From Bugula neritina (Eukaryota; Bryozoa; Gymnolaemata; Cheilostomatida; Bugulidae): a DNA stretch of 64,000 nucleotides. This document shows, piece after piece, positions 1 through 12,200 of this stretch. The stretch is from assembly GCA_964035545.1 (NCBI GenBank), contig OZ037768.1, positions 8,919,241 to 8,983,240 on the forward strand, in the 5' to 3' direction. Under the pieces are notes generated by a model that searched no databases, was not told the DNA's origin, and saw only the letters and a program-made list of their open reading frames with translations. The translations under genes were made by a program, and so were the position numbers. How positions within the stretch are numbered: position 1 is the first letter of the stretch; the number at the start of each line of letters is the position of its first letter.

Positions 1-894
1 CAATTTGTTGAGTGCAGTTTATAAAAAACTCGATTTACATGCAAATAAAAAAATGTTCTCACACTTCTTTTCAAATGTTGAACCAAGTACAAAAATGGCC
101 AATAAATAACGCTAAGTCACACACTTTTGCAAAAGACATTGGTTTTTCATAGTTGTTACAAAACAATTAAAACAGGTATGGAATCTGTGTGGTATCAACA
201 CCAGTTGAGCCATTTCAAACAGCTAACCCCAGAAGCATGGTAGGCTAGACAGAGTGTCACGGTGGGAATAACCATCAACACCGAACAACCAACTAACTAC
301 ATTAGTTCCAATCTTATCAGAGGGATCTCTATTAGTTGAAAAAATGATGTAATCAAGCTTACCACGACAAAGACACACAGTGCTAGGCATGCCACAAAAA
401 TATTATACAATTACATCTAGGGTAATGGATTAACTGGTTGATAAAGATAGCAAGACAACCTAACACTGGTACTTGAGCTACACAGTCCTAGTCACATGAT
501 CCAAGATTTATTTGGTGATAGTGATTCTATGTATACTGACTACAGTATGGTAACAGTGACACAATGTCAATGAAGAGTATGGACTCTAGATAAACAATGA
601 TGTGCAGCACCCGTGAAACAGTCAAGGAGTACGATCAAACAAGTACACCAACTGCAGCACTTCTCCAAACACAGCAACACAATGAATGGTTAAACTTGGC
701 TCTAAATTTGAGTTCAAGGAAGAACCGTACATGTTGATAAAGTTGTTTTAAAACTGCCTCTACACCACAATACTATTATGCCAGACACTGTGTTGTCATA
801 AGATTTGGGTATTTTGTATTTGAAGCAAAGCATACTGTGCTGATTTCAATATAGACATAATAGAAGCTAGTACATATACATATAATACAAATAC
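1..894. other. Unassigned non-coding flank
   Basis: I see no convincing exon here. On the minus strand it lies downstream of the candidate lysine-rich exon at 895-1033, so it may hold its intron or 3' UTR. A minus-strand AATAAA occurs around 510, which is compatible with a 3' end, but nothing else supports it. Confidence 0.3.
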
Positions 895-1033
895 CTTTCT
901 GTGAGCTGAGGAATCAGACTTTTTTCTCACTTTTTTGAGTGAAGCATTCACTACCTCATCACTTGCATGTTCTTTAACTTTCTTCTTTTTCCTGGGCTTT
1001 TTTGGGTCTTTTACAGTGCTGTCTGGTAGCATA
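895..1033 (-). CDS. Candidate exon of a lysine-rich (probably nuclear) protein, partial gene
   Basis: On the minus strand an acceptor-like TTTAG precedes position 1033 and a donor-like AG|GTATTT follows 895. Between them is an open frame of about 46 codons containing an ATG one base after the acceptor. The peptide is very basic, with runs such as DPKKPRKKKKVKEHASDE and LKKVRKKSDSS, like a nuclear localisation or nucleolar segment. No domain is recognisable and neighbouring exons were not found on either side. It could be a chance open frame with splice-like ends. Function unknown. Confidence 0.3.
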
Positions 1034-3411
1034 CTAAACCTAACATGAAAAACGCTGCTTTAAAACTTTACATAAAGAAGTCAGTACATGTCTATAAAAC
1101 AGAAATCATAAAAAATATAATCTCTCATCTATCACCATGATAACTTAGTACAAAATAAAACTAGCCAAAATTTGTCCAACTAATTTTATGTTGTGGGTTG
1201 TTGGAAAATTGACAGATTTCAAAACTTCCACAAATAAATCGCACCTTCAAAATTTGCATGACAATAGCCTACTGTTTTTAAATTTTATCTATTTTAGGTA
1301 ATTTCTCCCTCATTTCAAATTGCCTAAGTAAAGGAAAAAAGTCCGGAATTGTAACATTTACCACTATTCTCAAAAGTCTAGATAAAAGTTTACAGCATAC
1401 TGAAAACATAAGGTATCATATTCAACGTTTGTGCTATAATCAGTTTGCTTAAAGCTCCATGTGAATTAGCATTTCTATAACCAAAAGAAACTTTCACACA
1501 TTAAAAGTTGCCACCATGAAAAGTTTCTATTGTTTGTGCATTTTAGCGGTCAACTACCAAAAAATAAAATTCAGACTACTTTCTCAAATGCAACATGTCT
1601 CACAACATTTGGCTTATAAAAATTCAAATGTAAAATAATCAGGTAATAAGTCGTCCTGGCATAGGTTATGAAATAATTAAACTGAAAATTATGCAAATTT
1701 TTTATTTATAACAGCTGGTCTTCTTCATTGGTTCATGTGAAAACAGAATTTCACACTATGGTAATGATTCATAGAAGGTGTGCTAATGTGAATTACCAAA
1801 ATAGCTCAATAATAACCTATTGCACTAAATGCAAAATTTCAGTCAATACACCAACAGCATAGAAGTTAAAATGTGATTTCAAAATGCTAATTAACATTTT
1901 TCCTATAAATTTAATCAAATTAGTTCAAGATGCAACAACGTACCAGTTGAAGCAGATATTACAAATATAGAAATATAACCGATTGATGATGAAACCCAAC
2001 TGTAGTAGTAGCAGATTAAGTTAAAACAAATGAACTTAAATGCATATACCTGTAGCAAACAGTTCTATTAGAAAATATAAAAAGTCAGCTTTACATATTT
2101 GAAGTGTTATTACTCGATCTACTAATCATAAAAGATTATCTAAAAATTTCAACATAACTTTACTTTTGCTCCATTTTTATATGTACGATATTAATTGATA
2201 CACAAACTACACAGGCACAAAACCTAAACAGGCTAGATACTAGAAACTGGTATTTAGGTAGACATATAGTTGACATGCCTAAAATTTATAATTATGCAAT
2301 ATATTTTTTTTAAAAAGTGTAAACAGCAAAGCAAAATTTGATTAAATTGCATTTTGTGACTAAAATTAAGACATGCAAAACAATTGATAGCTTTAGATAG
2401 TCAAACTTTTAAAAATAATTGATAATCTGAGTTTTTTTTAAAATGTAATTTTTTTGTTTTGCATAATTTGAACCTACAATATAAAGTTACACCATCTCCA
2501 ATAAAAATAAAGCGGTTGTAGCAACGCCCACTACATATTTTCAAAATTTTGCTTTACGCTGCATGTCTATTTTATTAAATTGAATCTGCATTATAATCAT
2601 CATTATGCCGCGACATGGATATCAGACTAACATATTACACTGATACTCATTACAGTTGTCATCGACTCGAACCTACAATATTTTCCTATTGTTAGCCACG
2701 GCTATTTAATTTTCAAAAAAATATATATAAGCTAAAGGGGAGAATTTGCATAATTAACTTCATTTGTTTGCAGGTGTTTTCAATATAAATCGTGCAGTGT
2801 TGAGCAATTATTACTTCTGAATTTTAGCTCTTGAATATTAAAAGAGTTTTTATTCTTAGACTGCTTTGGGTAATAAATTTTGTACTGAATAAATATTTTT
2901 AAAATTTTGACAAAGTGAAAACCTGATCCTGTAAGGAAACAATGAGTAAAGTACATAGACAGTATTATTTATTTTACTACATATAAATTTCAACTAGAAA
3001 CAAATGTGGTTTATACAGTTCTATTGGGTTTAGAGTTTGAATATCTTTCCGTTTTAAGTTCCAGTTTTGAACTAAAATACTGAAAAAGCAAGCAGGCTAG
3101 CACAATAGCCATAATTCTATTAAACATTTATTAGTATTAATTATTTATATTTATGCTACTAAACTAAACAATCATCATCATGATTCTTAATAATATTGCA
3201 TTATTATCACTACCATAAATACGAATATGTGTAAATAAAAGCTTCAAATAATTGTTTATTTAAATAAGTATTTTTACTGGTACTCTCTATAAAAACAAAG
3301 GCTACCGTAGCAACTACAACAGCTAGTGGGACATTTTCCTTTGAGCGCAATCAGCAAAGTTTTTGGGAAGTCATTTTGGCCTAACTACAGATCCCGGCTG
3401 CATGAGTTTAT
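1034..3411. other. AT-rich non-coding region
   Basis: No exon, RNA gene or recognisable repeat was seen on either strand. If the exon at 895-1033 is real, this stretch would contain its upstream minus-strand intron(s) and promoter. Confidence 0.4.
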
Positions 3412-4640
3412 CCAGAATCTCAGAGCAGATTCAGAGCAGAAAAATCTACAACCAAAATGATCTCCATCAGACAGCTACAAGGGAAATGCCGGGAGCAAAT
3501 CAAGCCAATTTTCTTTGCCTTCATATAACTGACCAAGGCATTTAACCACATTAGCAGAAGTGGTCTTTTTCAAATCCTAGAAAATATTGGCTGCACTTCA
3601 TCTTAAAGTCTTTTCATATAGATAAGCTCAGCACAGTGGGGCACAATGGCTAAACATCAGATCTTTTCCCCATCAGGAGGGAGTCAAGCTGAGTACTTGC
3701 CCAACCTTCTTTGGAATTTTCTTTTCAATGCTTTTGGCACATGCCGTAATGAACAACAAAAATGGAGTTTAATCACACCGAGCCCTGACGGTAGGCTGTA
3801 CAACCTGGCCAGATTATGAGTCAAAACCAAAGATGAGGCAGGTCACCATCAAGGAAGCCTTCTTTGCTGATGATGCTGCTCTGGCAACATCCACAAAACT
3901 AATCAATCATGTGGCTTCAGTATCAAGAAGACTGAAGAGATGAAACAGAATACTGACTCACAACTAAGCATCCACATAGAAAGTCAGAGTTTAGCTCAGT
4001 TGACAGATATCAGTATCTAAGATCTACCATCAGCGCAAACCTCTTCCTTGAACCTGAGATCAACTCAAAAATTGCAAAGACTTCCGCAGTAGTGTCCAAG
4101 CTACACAAGAGAGTGTGGGCAAACAACAGTCTACTAGCAAACACCAAGAGGCATGTATACAGAGCATACACTCTGTCCACACGACTCTACTCCTGCAAAA
4201 CTTGGATATCCTACACTACTTAGAAAACCGACTAAAGAACTTTCACTTGCGCTGTCTGCAATGAGTACTTGGGGTTACATGGCAAGACTGAATTCATAAC
4301 ACTGATGTGTAGCAACGTGCTGGACTGCTGACAATTTTTAACCTTTTGAGCTAGCAGCATCTTTGCTAGCTTGATAATGTGTGTAGAATGAAAGATGACC
4401 AGATCCCCAAGACGATGTTGCATGAGGAGCTTTAAAAAGTTTCAGGCCCTAGAGGCATATTAGATTATGCCTTAAAGACACCCACAGAAAGGATATGAAG
4501 AGCGCTGGGATTAATATTCAGTTACAGAAAAGCTTCGTGGATCCCAGGTTTTCAAGAGGTCTGCAGTACAGAACGGCACGGGGTAAGCTGAGTAAAGTCA
4601 CACTAGTTACTTAAGGAAAAAGAACCACACGCAAATCTAG
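3412..4640 (+). pseudogene. Decayed LINE (non-LTR retrotransposon) reverse transcriptase, 5'-truncated
   Basis: Successive pieces in changing frames match the reverse-transcriptase half of a common animal LINE ORF2. From 3412 one frame reads PESQSRFRAEKSTTKMIS, then IRQLQGKCREQIKP, then FFAFI*LTKAFNHISRSGLF, where the stop replaces the first catalytic aspartate codon of the usual FIDLTKAFD. The second catalytic block is FADD at 3863-3874 (EAFFADDAALATS). Later pieces include EINSKIAKTSAVVSKLHKRVW, LYSCKTW and, near 4394, DDQIPKTMLHEEL, typical of the thumb and C-terminal region. Several stops and frameshifts make it inactive. The family (CR1/jockey-like or similar) is not resolved. Confidence 0.8.
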
Positions 4641-4999
4641 GTCCTCAGAACAGGTGGCAACAACACACATATGTAGGAGTGGTTTCAATAGCAAATAACG
4701 GTCACTTCCACATTAGCTTATACAGCCATACAACTGAGAATCACTCTACCTGGTGCAGTCATCGTCTCTTGAGACGGGACAAGGTCAATGACATGGATTT
4801 TCATTTGTATTGTGAATGGTGAAAACTTTATTACTTTTATCATAATCCCAATACTGTAATAATATGAATTACAATAACTAAAACAACTTATTATTTGATT
4901 ATAGTACATAGCACCAATATCTGTAATAGTCCAAACATATATTAAAATTAAAATCCCAATCACAAGCTCAATGTGAATGTTTATGTTATTCAATTAGCA
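4641..4999. other. AT-rich intergenic stretch
   Basis: No supported feature. It separates the LINE fossil from the simple-sequence block. A minus-strand open frame of 91 codons here has no family features and was not accepted. Confidence 0.4.
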
Positions 5000-5640
5000 C
5001 TATGAATCAATGATAATGATATCCTGATACTCATACAGACATACTGATACTAATAGTAAATTACTCTTAGTATGACTATGAGTATGAGTATCAATATGAG
5101 TATTACATTTACTCAGTAATACTCATGGTGAGTTAGTCATACTGACTATCACTATGAGTATGAGTAGGAGAAGGACTAACAGACTGAGCCACAGTAAGAC
5201 TATGCTTAAATATAAGTATATCTGTGACAGTTACAGTATCACTATCAGCATTAGTATAACTATAAGTATAACTATAAGCAACACTAACGGTTTGAGTTAC
5301 AGTATGACTATGACATGAGTAACCACTACACTAACAGTAACACTAACTAAAACACTTACTCCGAGAGCAAGTTCAACAGTATGAGTAACTCACTCTAATT
5401 CTCAGTAACTGGTAAGTGTAACACTAACACTAACAGTAACTGTAAGATTAGGAGTAAAAGTAAGTCACTTACTTTTAGTAAGACTAAATCTTAGACAAGA
5501 GTAAGACTGAGTCACTCATTAAGAGTAACTGTAAGTGTAACTGTTACTGTAAGTGTAAGACTAAGAGTAAGTGTAACACCTACACTTACAGTTACACTAA
5601 CAGTAACTCTAACAGTAACTGTAAGTGTAAGGTCAAATAC
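5000..5640. repeat. Cryptic hexamer-like simple sequence block
   Basis: About 640 bases are built from imperfect, intermixed 6-base words such as AGTAAC, ACTAAC, GTAAGT, TACTCA and their complements. It begins with ACTCAT/ATGAGT-rich sequence and ends in ACTGTAAGTGTAAC-type sequence. Direct and inverted copies are interleaved, so both strands share the vocabulary. It is non-coding and looks like an old degenerated microsatellite. Confidence 0.7.
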
Positions 5641-8600
5641 TTAGGTTAACTCGAGTCAATTTCAATAAGTTTGTGTATTTTTGTGCAAATAATTCATGAA
5701 AACGCCTTGCTAAAAGATATTTATTTTATTTCATAAACCGGCTTATAGTTTATATTAGTTTTTAAAATTAAATTGTTCACCCTTCTGTGACACTGGCTGT
5801 AACCGTTGCCCATTCGGCCATTCCTAAAATTATGCACATATAAAATAATTATAATGTAATCGCTCAATTAAATGAGCTATCTGCTTGACTTGTAAGCATT
5901 TTGCGACATAATGAAACGGGTTGTTACACTCCAAAATAGTCAGCAGACAACGCCTACTTGAAGTCTAATTATAGTTATGTCAAATATTTAGTCATAGTCA
6001 TAGTGATAACAATGATTCAATGTAAATATGAGTAACAATTACCAATATATGTTAATTATAATATCTACAGATATTACAATTTAATATAATTCATTATTAT
6101 CATACAACTACTATATTCTTACTATAACTTTATTATTATTGATGTGAAATTTTTAATTAATAATAATTATAGGTATACTTAGTCTTATACTTAAAGTATA
6201 ACTATAATGTGATCAATTATTTATACTTATTTCAATACTTATTTTTCTATTTCAATCATGTTTATTTTGGAATTCAAATTTAACACCATTTTTATAATTA
6301 TACCAAATTAATAATTATTGGTATAACATTAAATACGATGTATTTATATTTATCAGCCTAATTAGGTTTACCTTATAAGTTTTATATAACTATATTTAAT
6401 TTTATAGTTAGTTAAGTTATTAATCATAAGTGTATCACTTTGCTCGCTACAAATATTTACTATTCAGTTAGCGTTAGTTCAAAAACTGCTATTTTATATC
6501 ACCTTACAGTTACATGCCTCAAAACTAAGGTGTTTTACTTGACTTGGCCACTCATTGATTTGAACTAGCATGATTTTAATGTAGCTTTAGCGAATTAATA
6601 ATAAATACAATTATTATTATGGCTAAGTCAAAATAAAGATATAAATTTCACCATAATTTTTTTTCAAAAATATGATAGTAATCTAATTGCCCTTTTTAAG
6701 CTTTTTATCATTTACCAAAGCTATGCTAAAGTTTTAAAAACCAAATGAATCACTGGACAAATCAATACCAATCATTGCTTATATAGGCTGGAAATAGCAT
6801 GTATGCACTTAGTATAGACACTTATATACATGTATAATACTTATGTCCATTCAGATAATATAACTTATAAGTTTAACAAATCGATTCAAGTCAAATTTTA
6901 AGTAATTAACTCAGCAACTGCTTTATTTAGTCAATATTGCAGAAGCCTAACATCATACCACAACAATTAAAGGTTACTTTGCTATTGTCAGTGAAAAAAA
7001 TAGTGAAAAACTCGAAGTATCTGTGCAGTAATAGTTTTAGCCAATTGTTTTAGTATAAGAAGTTGTCTGTCCATAAAATAAGCCAAATGGTCCAAGCCCA
7101 AATGCCAATTTTAAATGCCAAACCAAATAAATACTAAAACACTAAGCTGAACAAAAATATGCATCATTCTACACAGGTATAGGTCAACTGGCAATGATCA
7201 CTAGTACTATTTATAGCTTCATTTTAATTATTATTGTTCTGTGTCTTTGATTACAATATTTTTAGTTGGATGTTTCGTGGATAATATGTTAGTTGAACTA
7301 ACAACTAATCATTAGATGTAAAAAAAGTGCAGAATAGCTAATAAATTATTTTGAATAACTGAAATCGCCAGTAATTCAAATGAACCTCTTTTAGTGATCT
7401 ACCAGGCGTTACCAGTCAATGAGGGCTCCTATAAACTAAACTTGTTTTTTTAGAAATTATTACTTTTTCTAAACCTACCATTATATTTGAATTAAGTAAA
7501 TAACTATGTAAATATTATTGCAGTCAAATCATAGGTAAGTAGAAACTTAAAGGTGGTTTAACAAGGTAACTCAGTAAGGAATATTCAGTAATTTGTGCAA
7601 TGATTAGAGAATTACATATCTTATGTCGTCATTCTGAATTTAGTGTCAAATCTAGTTTGTGAAGATTGATATCGCAAGCTGCACTGGATATTTTTAAATC
7701 TCCGGTCTTAATTGTCTGTTGTTGCTTTAATTACATTCTTGTTGCAGTTTGACTACTACTTTCAACATGAATAGTTTTGACAGGATTCATATTGCATACT
7801 TTATACTGCCAGCATTTCTCTAACATTATAATATTCTGGCAGTCCCTTATGTTAAATGTGTTAGTTATGAATGGTGCAAGTAAGATGCGGTGCAAATGAT
7901 TACACACTTTTACCTGAGATCATAACATGTCTACCAGGAGCATTTAGAGGCTGATACAAGTTTTGGATCGCACCCAAAAACAAAAATGAGTTTTTTGCTA
8001 TGCTATTTAAATGTATGGCTGTAGTCCACATTCAACTACTTTGAAAAGTTGGGCAGTCACTTAGCATATAAGAAATTTTTAAATTCTGAGTAGTGTTTGC
8101 ATTTTGTTATTTGACTTTCAAGTTGACAGAATATTGTTTATTCAGAAATGTCTGCCATCTGGCATGTAAAAGTAACACTCTTTAACTAACTAGATTGTTC
8201 AATTCACTGTGGGATAAAAATGCAAGTGAATAATCTTCTAATAGAGATTTGTGCCTAATTATTTTTAGATCAATTTGGCTGAAGAATTTATAATTAGCTA
8301 TTAAATTACAAATACATGACCTACTTGGTTTTTTGAATAACTATAATAAACATACTTTGCTGTTTTCTTAACCATTTAAATTTGAATTTAATTAACACTA
8401 CTTTGCCTGTATTTGGTTCTGTTGATAAACAGACTGAGATGATTAAAAGAGATGGCAATGTACTGTATTTTGATTTAAATGTCAGAGTTAAAACTTTCTC
8501 AGTAATGATTCTTTTTCTGTTTATAGTTTATACATACAACAGCATACATACAGTCAGTTATTGGATAGAATTTCCTTACAAGCGTTGTACTTGTAAATTC

Positions 8601-8999
8601 TCCAAATTTCATATTTTGTTGTTTTGTTTTAATTTGCTCATACGCTATTCAAGTATGGCTAGTAGTTGAATGTGACATTGGCGGTGAAAGTAGTTCCAAA
8701 CCTACAGTAAACAGCTTTCATACGCCTGTGTTTAGTAACAGTGAGATGCAGGCTCTTCAATAGACAATAATTCAGTTTTGCTAATTAAAATCTTAAAATA
8801 TTTGCTTTGATACAGCCTGATAAACATGATAGTTTATATCTTCCAATACGAGCTATGCAAGTAAAGTGAACCTAGTCAAGCATGTAAAATGCGTGTATGA
8901 CGACTTCTACTTCATTATTCTGAATTAGGCTTGCGTTAAATATATTATATTGTACGACCATGTCTTGGTGCTTTTAGCAGGAATTCTGTCCGATCCGAA
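5641..8999. other. AT-rich intergenic region
   Basis: No exon or RNA gene was identified. Open frames here (for example 8382-8669 on +) lack splice-bounded structure and recognisable motifs. The region lies upstream of the zinc-finger gene and could contain distal regulation, but nothing specific is visible. Confidence 0.4.
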
Positions 9000-9029
9000 C
9001 TCCTATTATCAAAGCTATCGTCTTCAATG

Positions 9030-9267
9030 ATTTAACCAATCAGAACAGTTGGATGAATATAGATATGAAAACAAATGACAATACGAGTATTTTAATGTCA
9101 GTAAGCCAGTGAAGAATTACGCTTTTGTAACAGTGCTTAGATCTATGCCAGTTTCAACTTGGAGTATTGAGACTTGGTCAGGTTTTGACCACTGCTCTTG
9201 CTTCTAACTTCTACTTATGCAATGAAAGATTTGTGAACCTTCATCTTCTTTATCTTTGCATTTGTAG
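9030..9267 (+). promoter_or_regulatory. Possible promoter and non-coding first exon of the zinc-finger gene
   Basis: A CCAAT box in a classic context (AACCAATCAG, CCAAT at 9036-9040) lies about 230 bases upstream of a perfect donor AG|GTAAGT (GT at 9268). The first coding exon of the zinc-finger gene begins at an acceptor (14601) followed by an in-frame stop and only then an ATG, so an upstream non-coding exon is expected. Linking this donor to that acceptor is inference; the intron would be about 5.3 kb. Confidence 0.3.
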
Positions 9268-12200
9268 GTAAGTACTGAGTCTTAACTTCAACCTTATAGT
9301 TATGAAATATACTCAATGTTATTTATCAATTTTTATTTTTCAATTTTAGGTCAAACTTCAATAGTAGCATTATGATTATTGATGATGACATATTCTATCT
9401 TTATATATTTTGTATTTCATGATGATAATATTGCTGATTATAATGTTGAAAAGGCTGCAATTGTATGTTATCACTATATTTTATTGGGCTTGATTTATTA
9501 TAATAACTATATAATTTAAGTTAGTGTTACAAAGTTATTTAAAAACTGGACGTTTTATGTTACACAACTGTATTATACCCTTGTTTTCCTCCTCTTTTAA
9601 ATAAAACCTATTATGGCAGTTGTGGCTTGACAGGGTTTTGAAAGATATGTCTTACCTTAGGTTTAGAATTATAAATGTTGTTCAGTCTAGGTTTAAACTA
9701 AGTTTTACGTACATTAATGTTAAAGTGTGACCCTAGATAAACTCACAATCCTATTATTATTATTTTACTCATTACAGTTTTTGTTTTGGGTTTGGAAATT
9801 AATCTGCCATGCAAATATTTTGTTCAAATATCTATTTAGAAAAGCTGTCAGATTTGCCTTGTTGCAACAGAAAAAAATGATTGAACATAGCTAGAATGGC
9901 TATTTAGAAATCTCATAAATTTGAGGAGGCAACTCTATATGAAAAAATTGCAGTAAAAATATAAAAATGTCAGTGGGGTATATAGTATGGAGGTATAACA
10001 AATACTAGGTTTGGGAAATCACAAATTATATAGTGGGTTGTGTGTAAGTGTGTAAGTGTAGCTTGAGTTTAACCAAGTATGATATTTTTAGTTTTCCCTT
10101 CTATTTCCAAAATGAAATGCTGTCTTGGAGAATTCTCAATTTTTACGTATATTATTTGTACATTTATCAAGTTTTCCTGTTTCCAATTGCCACCAGCACT
10201 TTTTAGTAAAACCTTAGTAGGAAAAGAACTGAGAGGCATGCTTTTACTTTGCCATTTAAATGACTGACTAACCATGCACATATACATCTCTTGAAACCCC
10301 AAGTGATTACAGTTTAAATGTCAACATGCAGTGAAAATTGGCAGTTTATGAAATGATATTTAAAAACTAGGACAATTAATATATCAAATTCCAACAAATT
10401 CGTGCAAGCAGAGAAGAGCTGAATATGTAGTGAAAGTGTAGTACTAGTTTGTAAGTGGACTACCCTTTTCCAAAATGATTATTAATTATTTAATTTAATA
10501 AAATGCCAAAAATGGTGCTGGTGAAATTTAAACCAACATAACTGACAAACCTGCTGCTTGAAAACCACAAATTTAACCTCAATGTAATTACAATAATGCA
10601 AATCCAATAGCTCTTGAAACCAACTAAAATTTCTTATAGTGAAATAATTGGCGATAGGAAGCAGTTCACAGTTCAACAGCTTTTCCTTGAAAGCAGAGAG
10701 AATATAATTGCTGGTAATTGGTGAGTGCCATTATTAGTCTTTGTTAATGAAAATTAACTGTTTTAATGAAGAACAATAGACAATTGCTTAGAGTCAAATG
10801 CTGTGACAGATTCATCATTTGTAAACAGGTCATTAGAGAAAAATGTAGCATATGTTGTACTAGCCCATCTGCATTATGTATGTAAATGTATTGATAAAAT
10901 TGAAATTTCCTAGATATGCTGGTAGTATCTCTCAGAAACCTGTTCACGTACCAAAATATTATAAGTGTTTGCTCACATCTCCCAGTTACTAAGAAATAAA
11001 ACAATTATTAAAACACAACTATAACCTTAGAATCTGATTTTAACAAATATGAGGATTTTGGTGGTAGCTTCTAAGTATTGACACTACAAGTTAATTTGCC
11101 ACTTCAAGTGACTGTTTATTTTACAAGTGAAGATGGATCAGTAATAATACATTGTTTATCAACTTTAAGCACAGTTGTCAGAGAAACTTGTAAAAACTAG
11201 GTTTGACGCCCAATGTTTACACAGAGTTTCAAAGGCTTATTGGGTATATGCAAGCTCATCTCCAATTTTTAAGAGCTGTCTGATAAAGCAGCTCCACGAA
11301 AACCAGTCTAATCTTTGATCATATTGACTTTTACGATTTTGAGAAATGATGCACTACATAAAATTTATCTCTTAACAGTGAAATTGCACACCAATCCTCT
11401 GGTATCGGACTACTGGTTGGAGTGCGTCTAATCCCTAATAAGATGACTGACAATTTTTTTTCAATTTCATCTCTGATCTTAAGTCAAGTAGTGATTTCCT
11501 TGCTATTCTATCCATACTCGCAAGATCAAATTCAACAGTTCTATAAAATTCGCCAGTAACCATCTGTGGACTAATTTCAATATAATTATGACCTGGCCTT
11601 TTTGTTTAATTTTTGTGTCCATTGATGACATTATAAGCACAACAGCTGTACTAAATGAGCTTGATTAAATTAAAAATGACACTCTCTTTTGTGGTCTCTC
11701 CAGAGGATAGGCACTTTAATAAATATCAAACATGAAATTACACACATCCCCCTCTTGTGCACTGCTGTCTCAAAATAACTAATTTGAATGGAGACTCCAA
11801 GGATGTCTTTACTAACACACATCCTCAATTATATTTTCAGTGCATATTAATGTCAGCTCTTGGACATATGAAAATTATCATGTAGATTTTCAACTTGTAA
11901 CATCTTGATCAGGTACTTATAATTCAAATCTGATTTTAAAATAGATTTGTTTTGCGGCTTCAGGCAGTTTCAGTCCACTTACTAAGAGTTTTGAAGTAGA
12001 CACTTTTTACTTGAATTGGTCTATCGTTAAACAAGGTGGCGTCAAGTAACCATCATCTATGGCTTATTATGTTTTCAGTAAAAAATTCACAAACTTTTGT
12101 CATGTCATTACAAAATAATTGGCTAAAGCTATGTTATTCTTGGTTGGCTGTGGTATTAGTTTGACTTTTTACAAGTTTTTGTGAAGAGAAAGAAACGCAT

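Noticed and set aside
8382-8669. 95-codon plus-strand open frame
   Set aside because: No recognisable motif or splice-bounded structure; composition is like surrounding AT-rich DNA.
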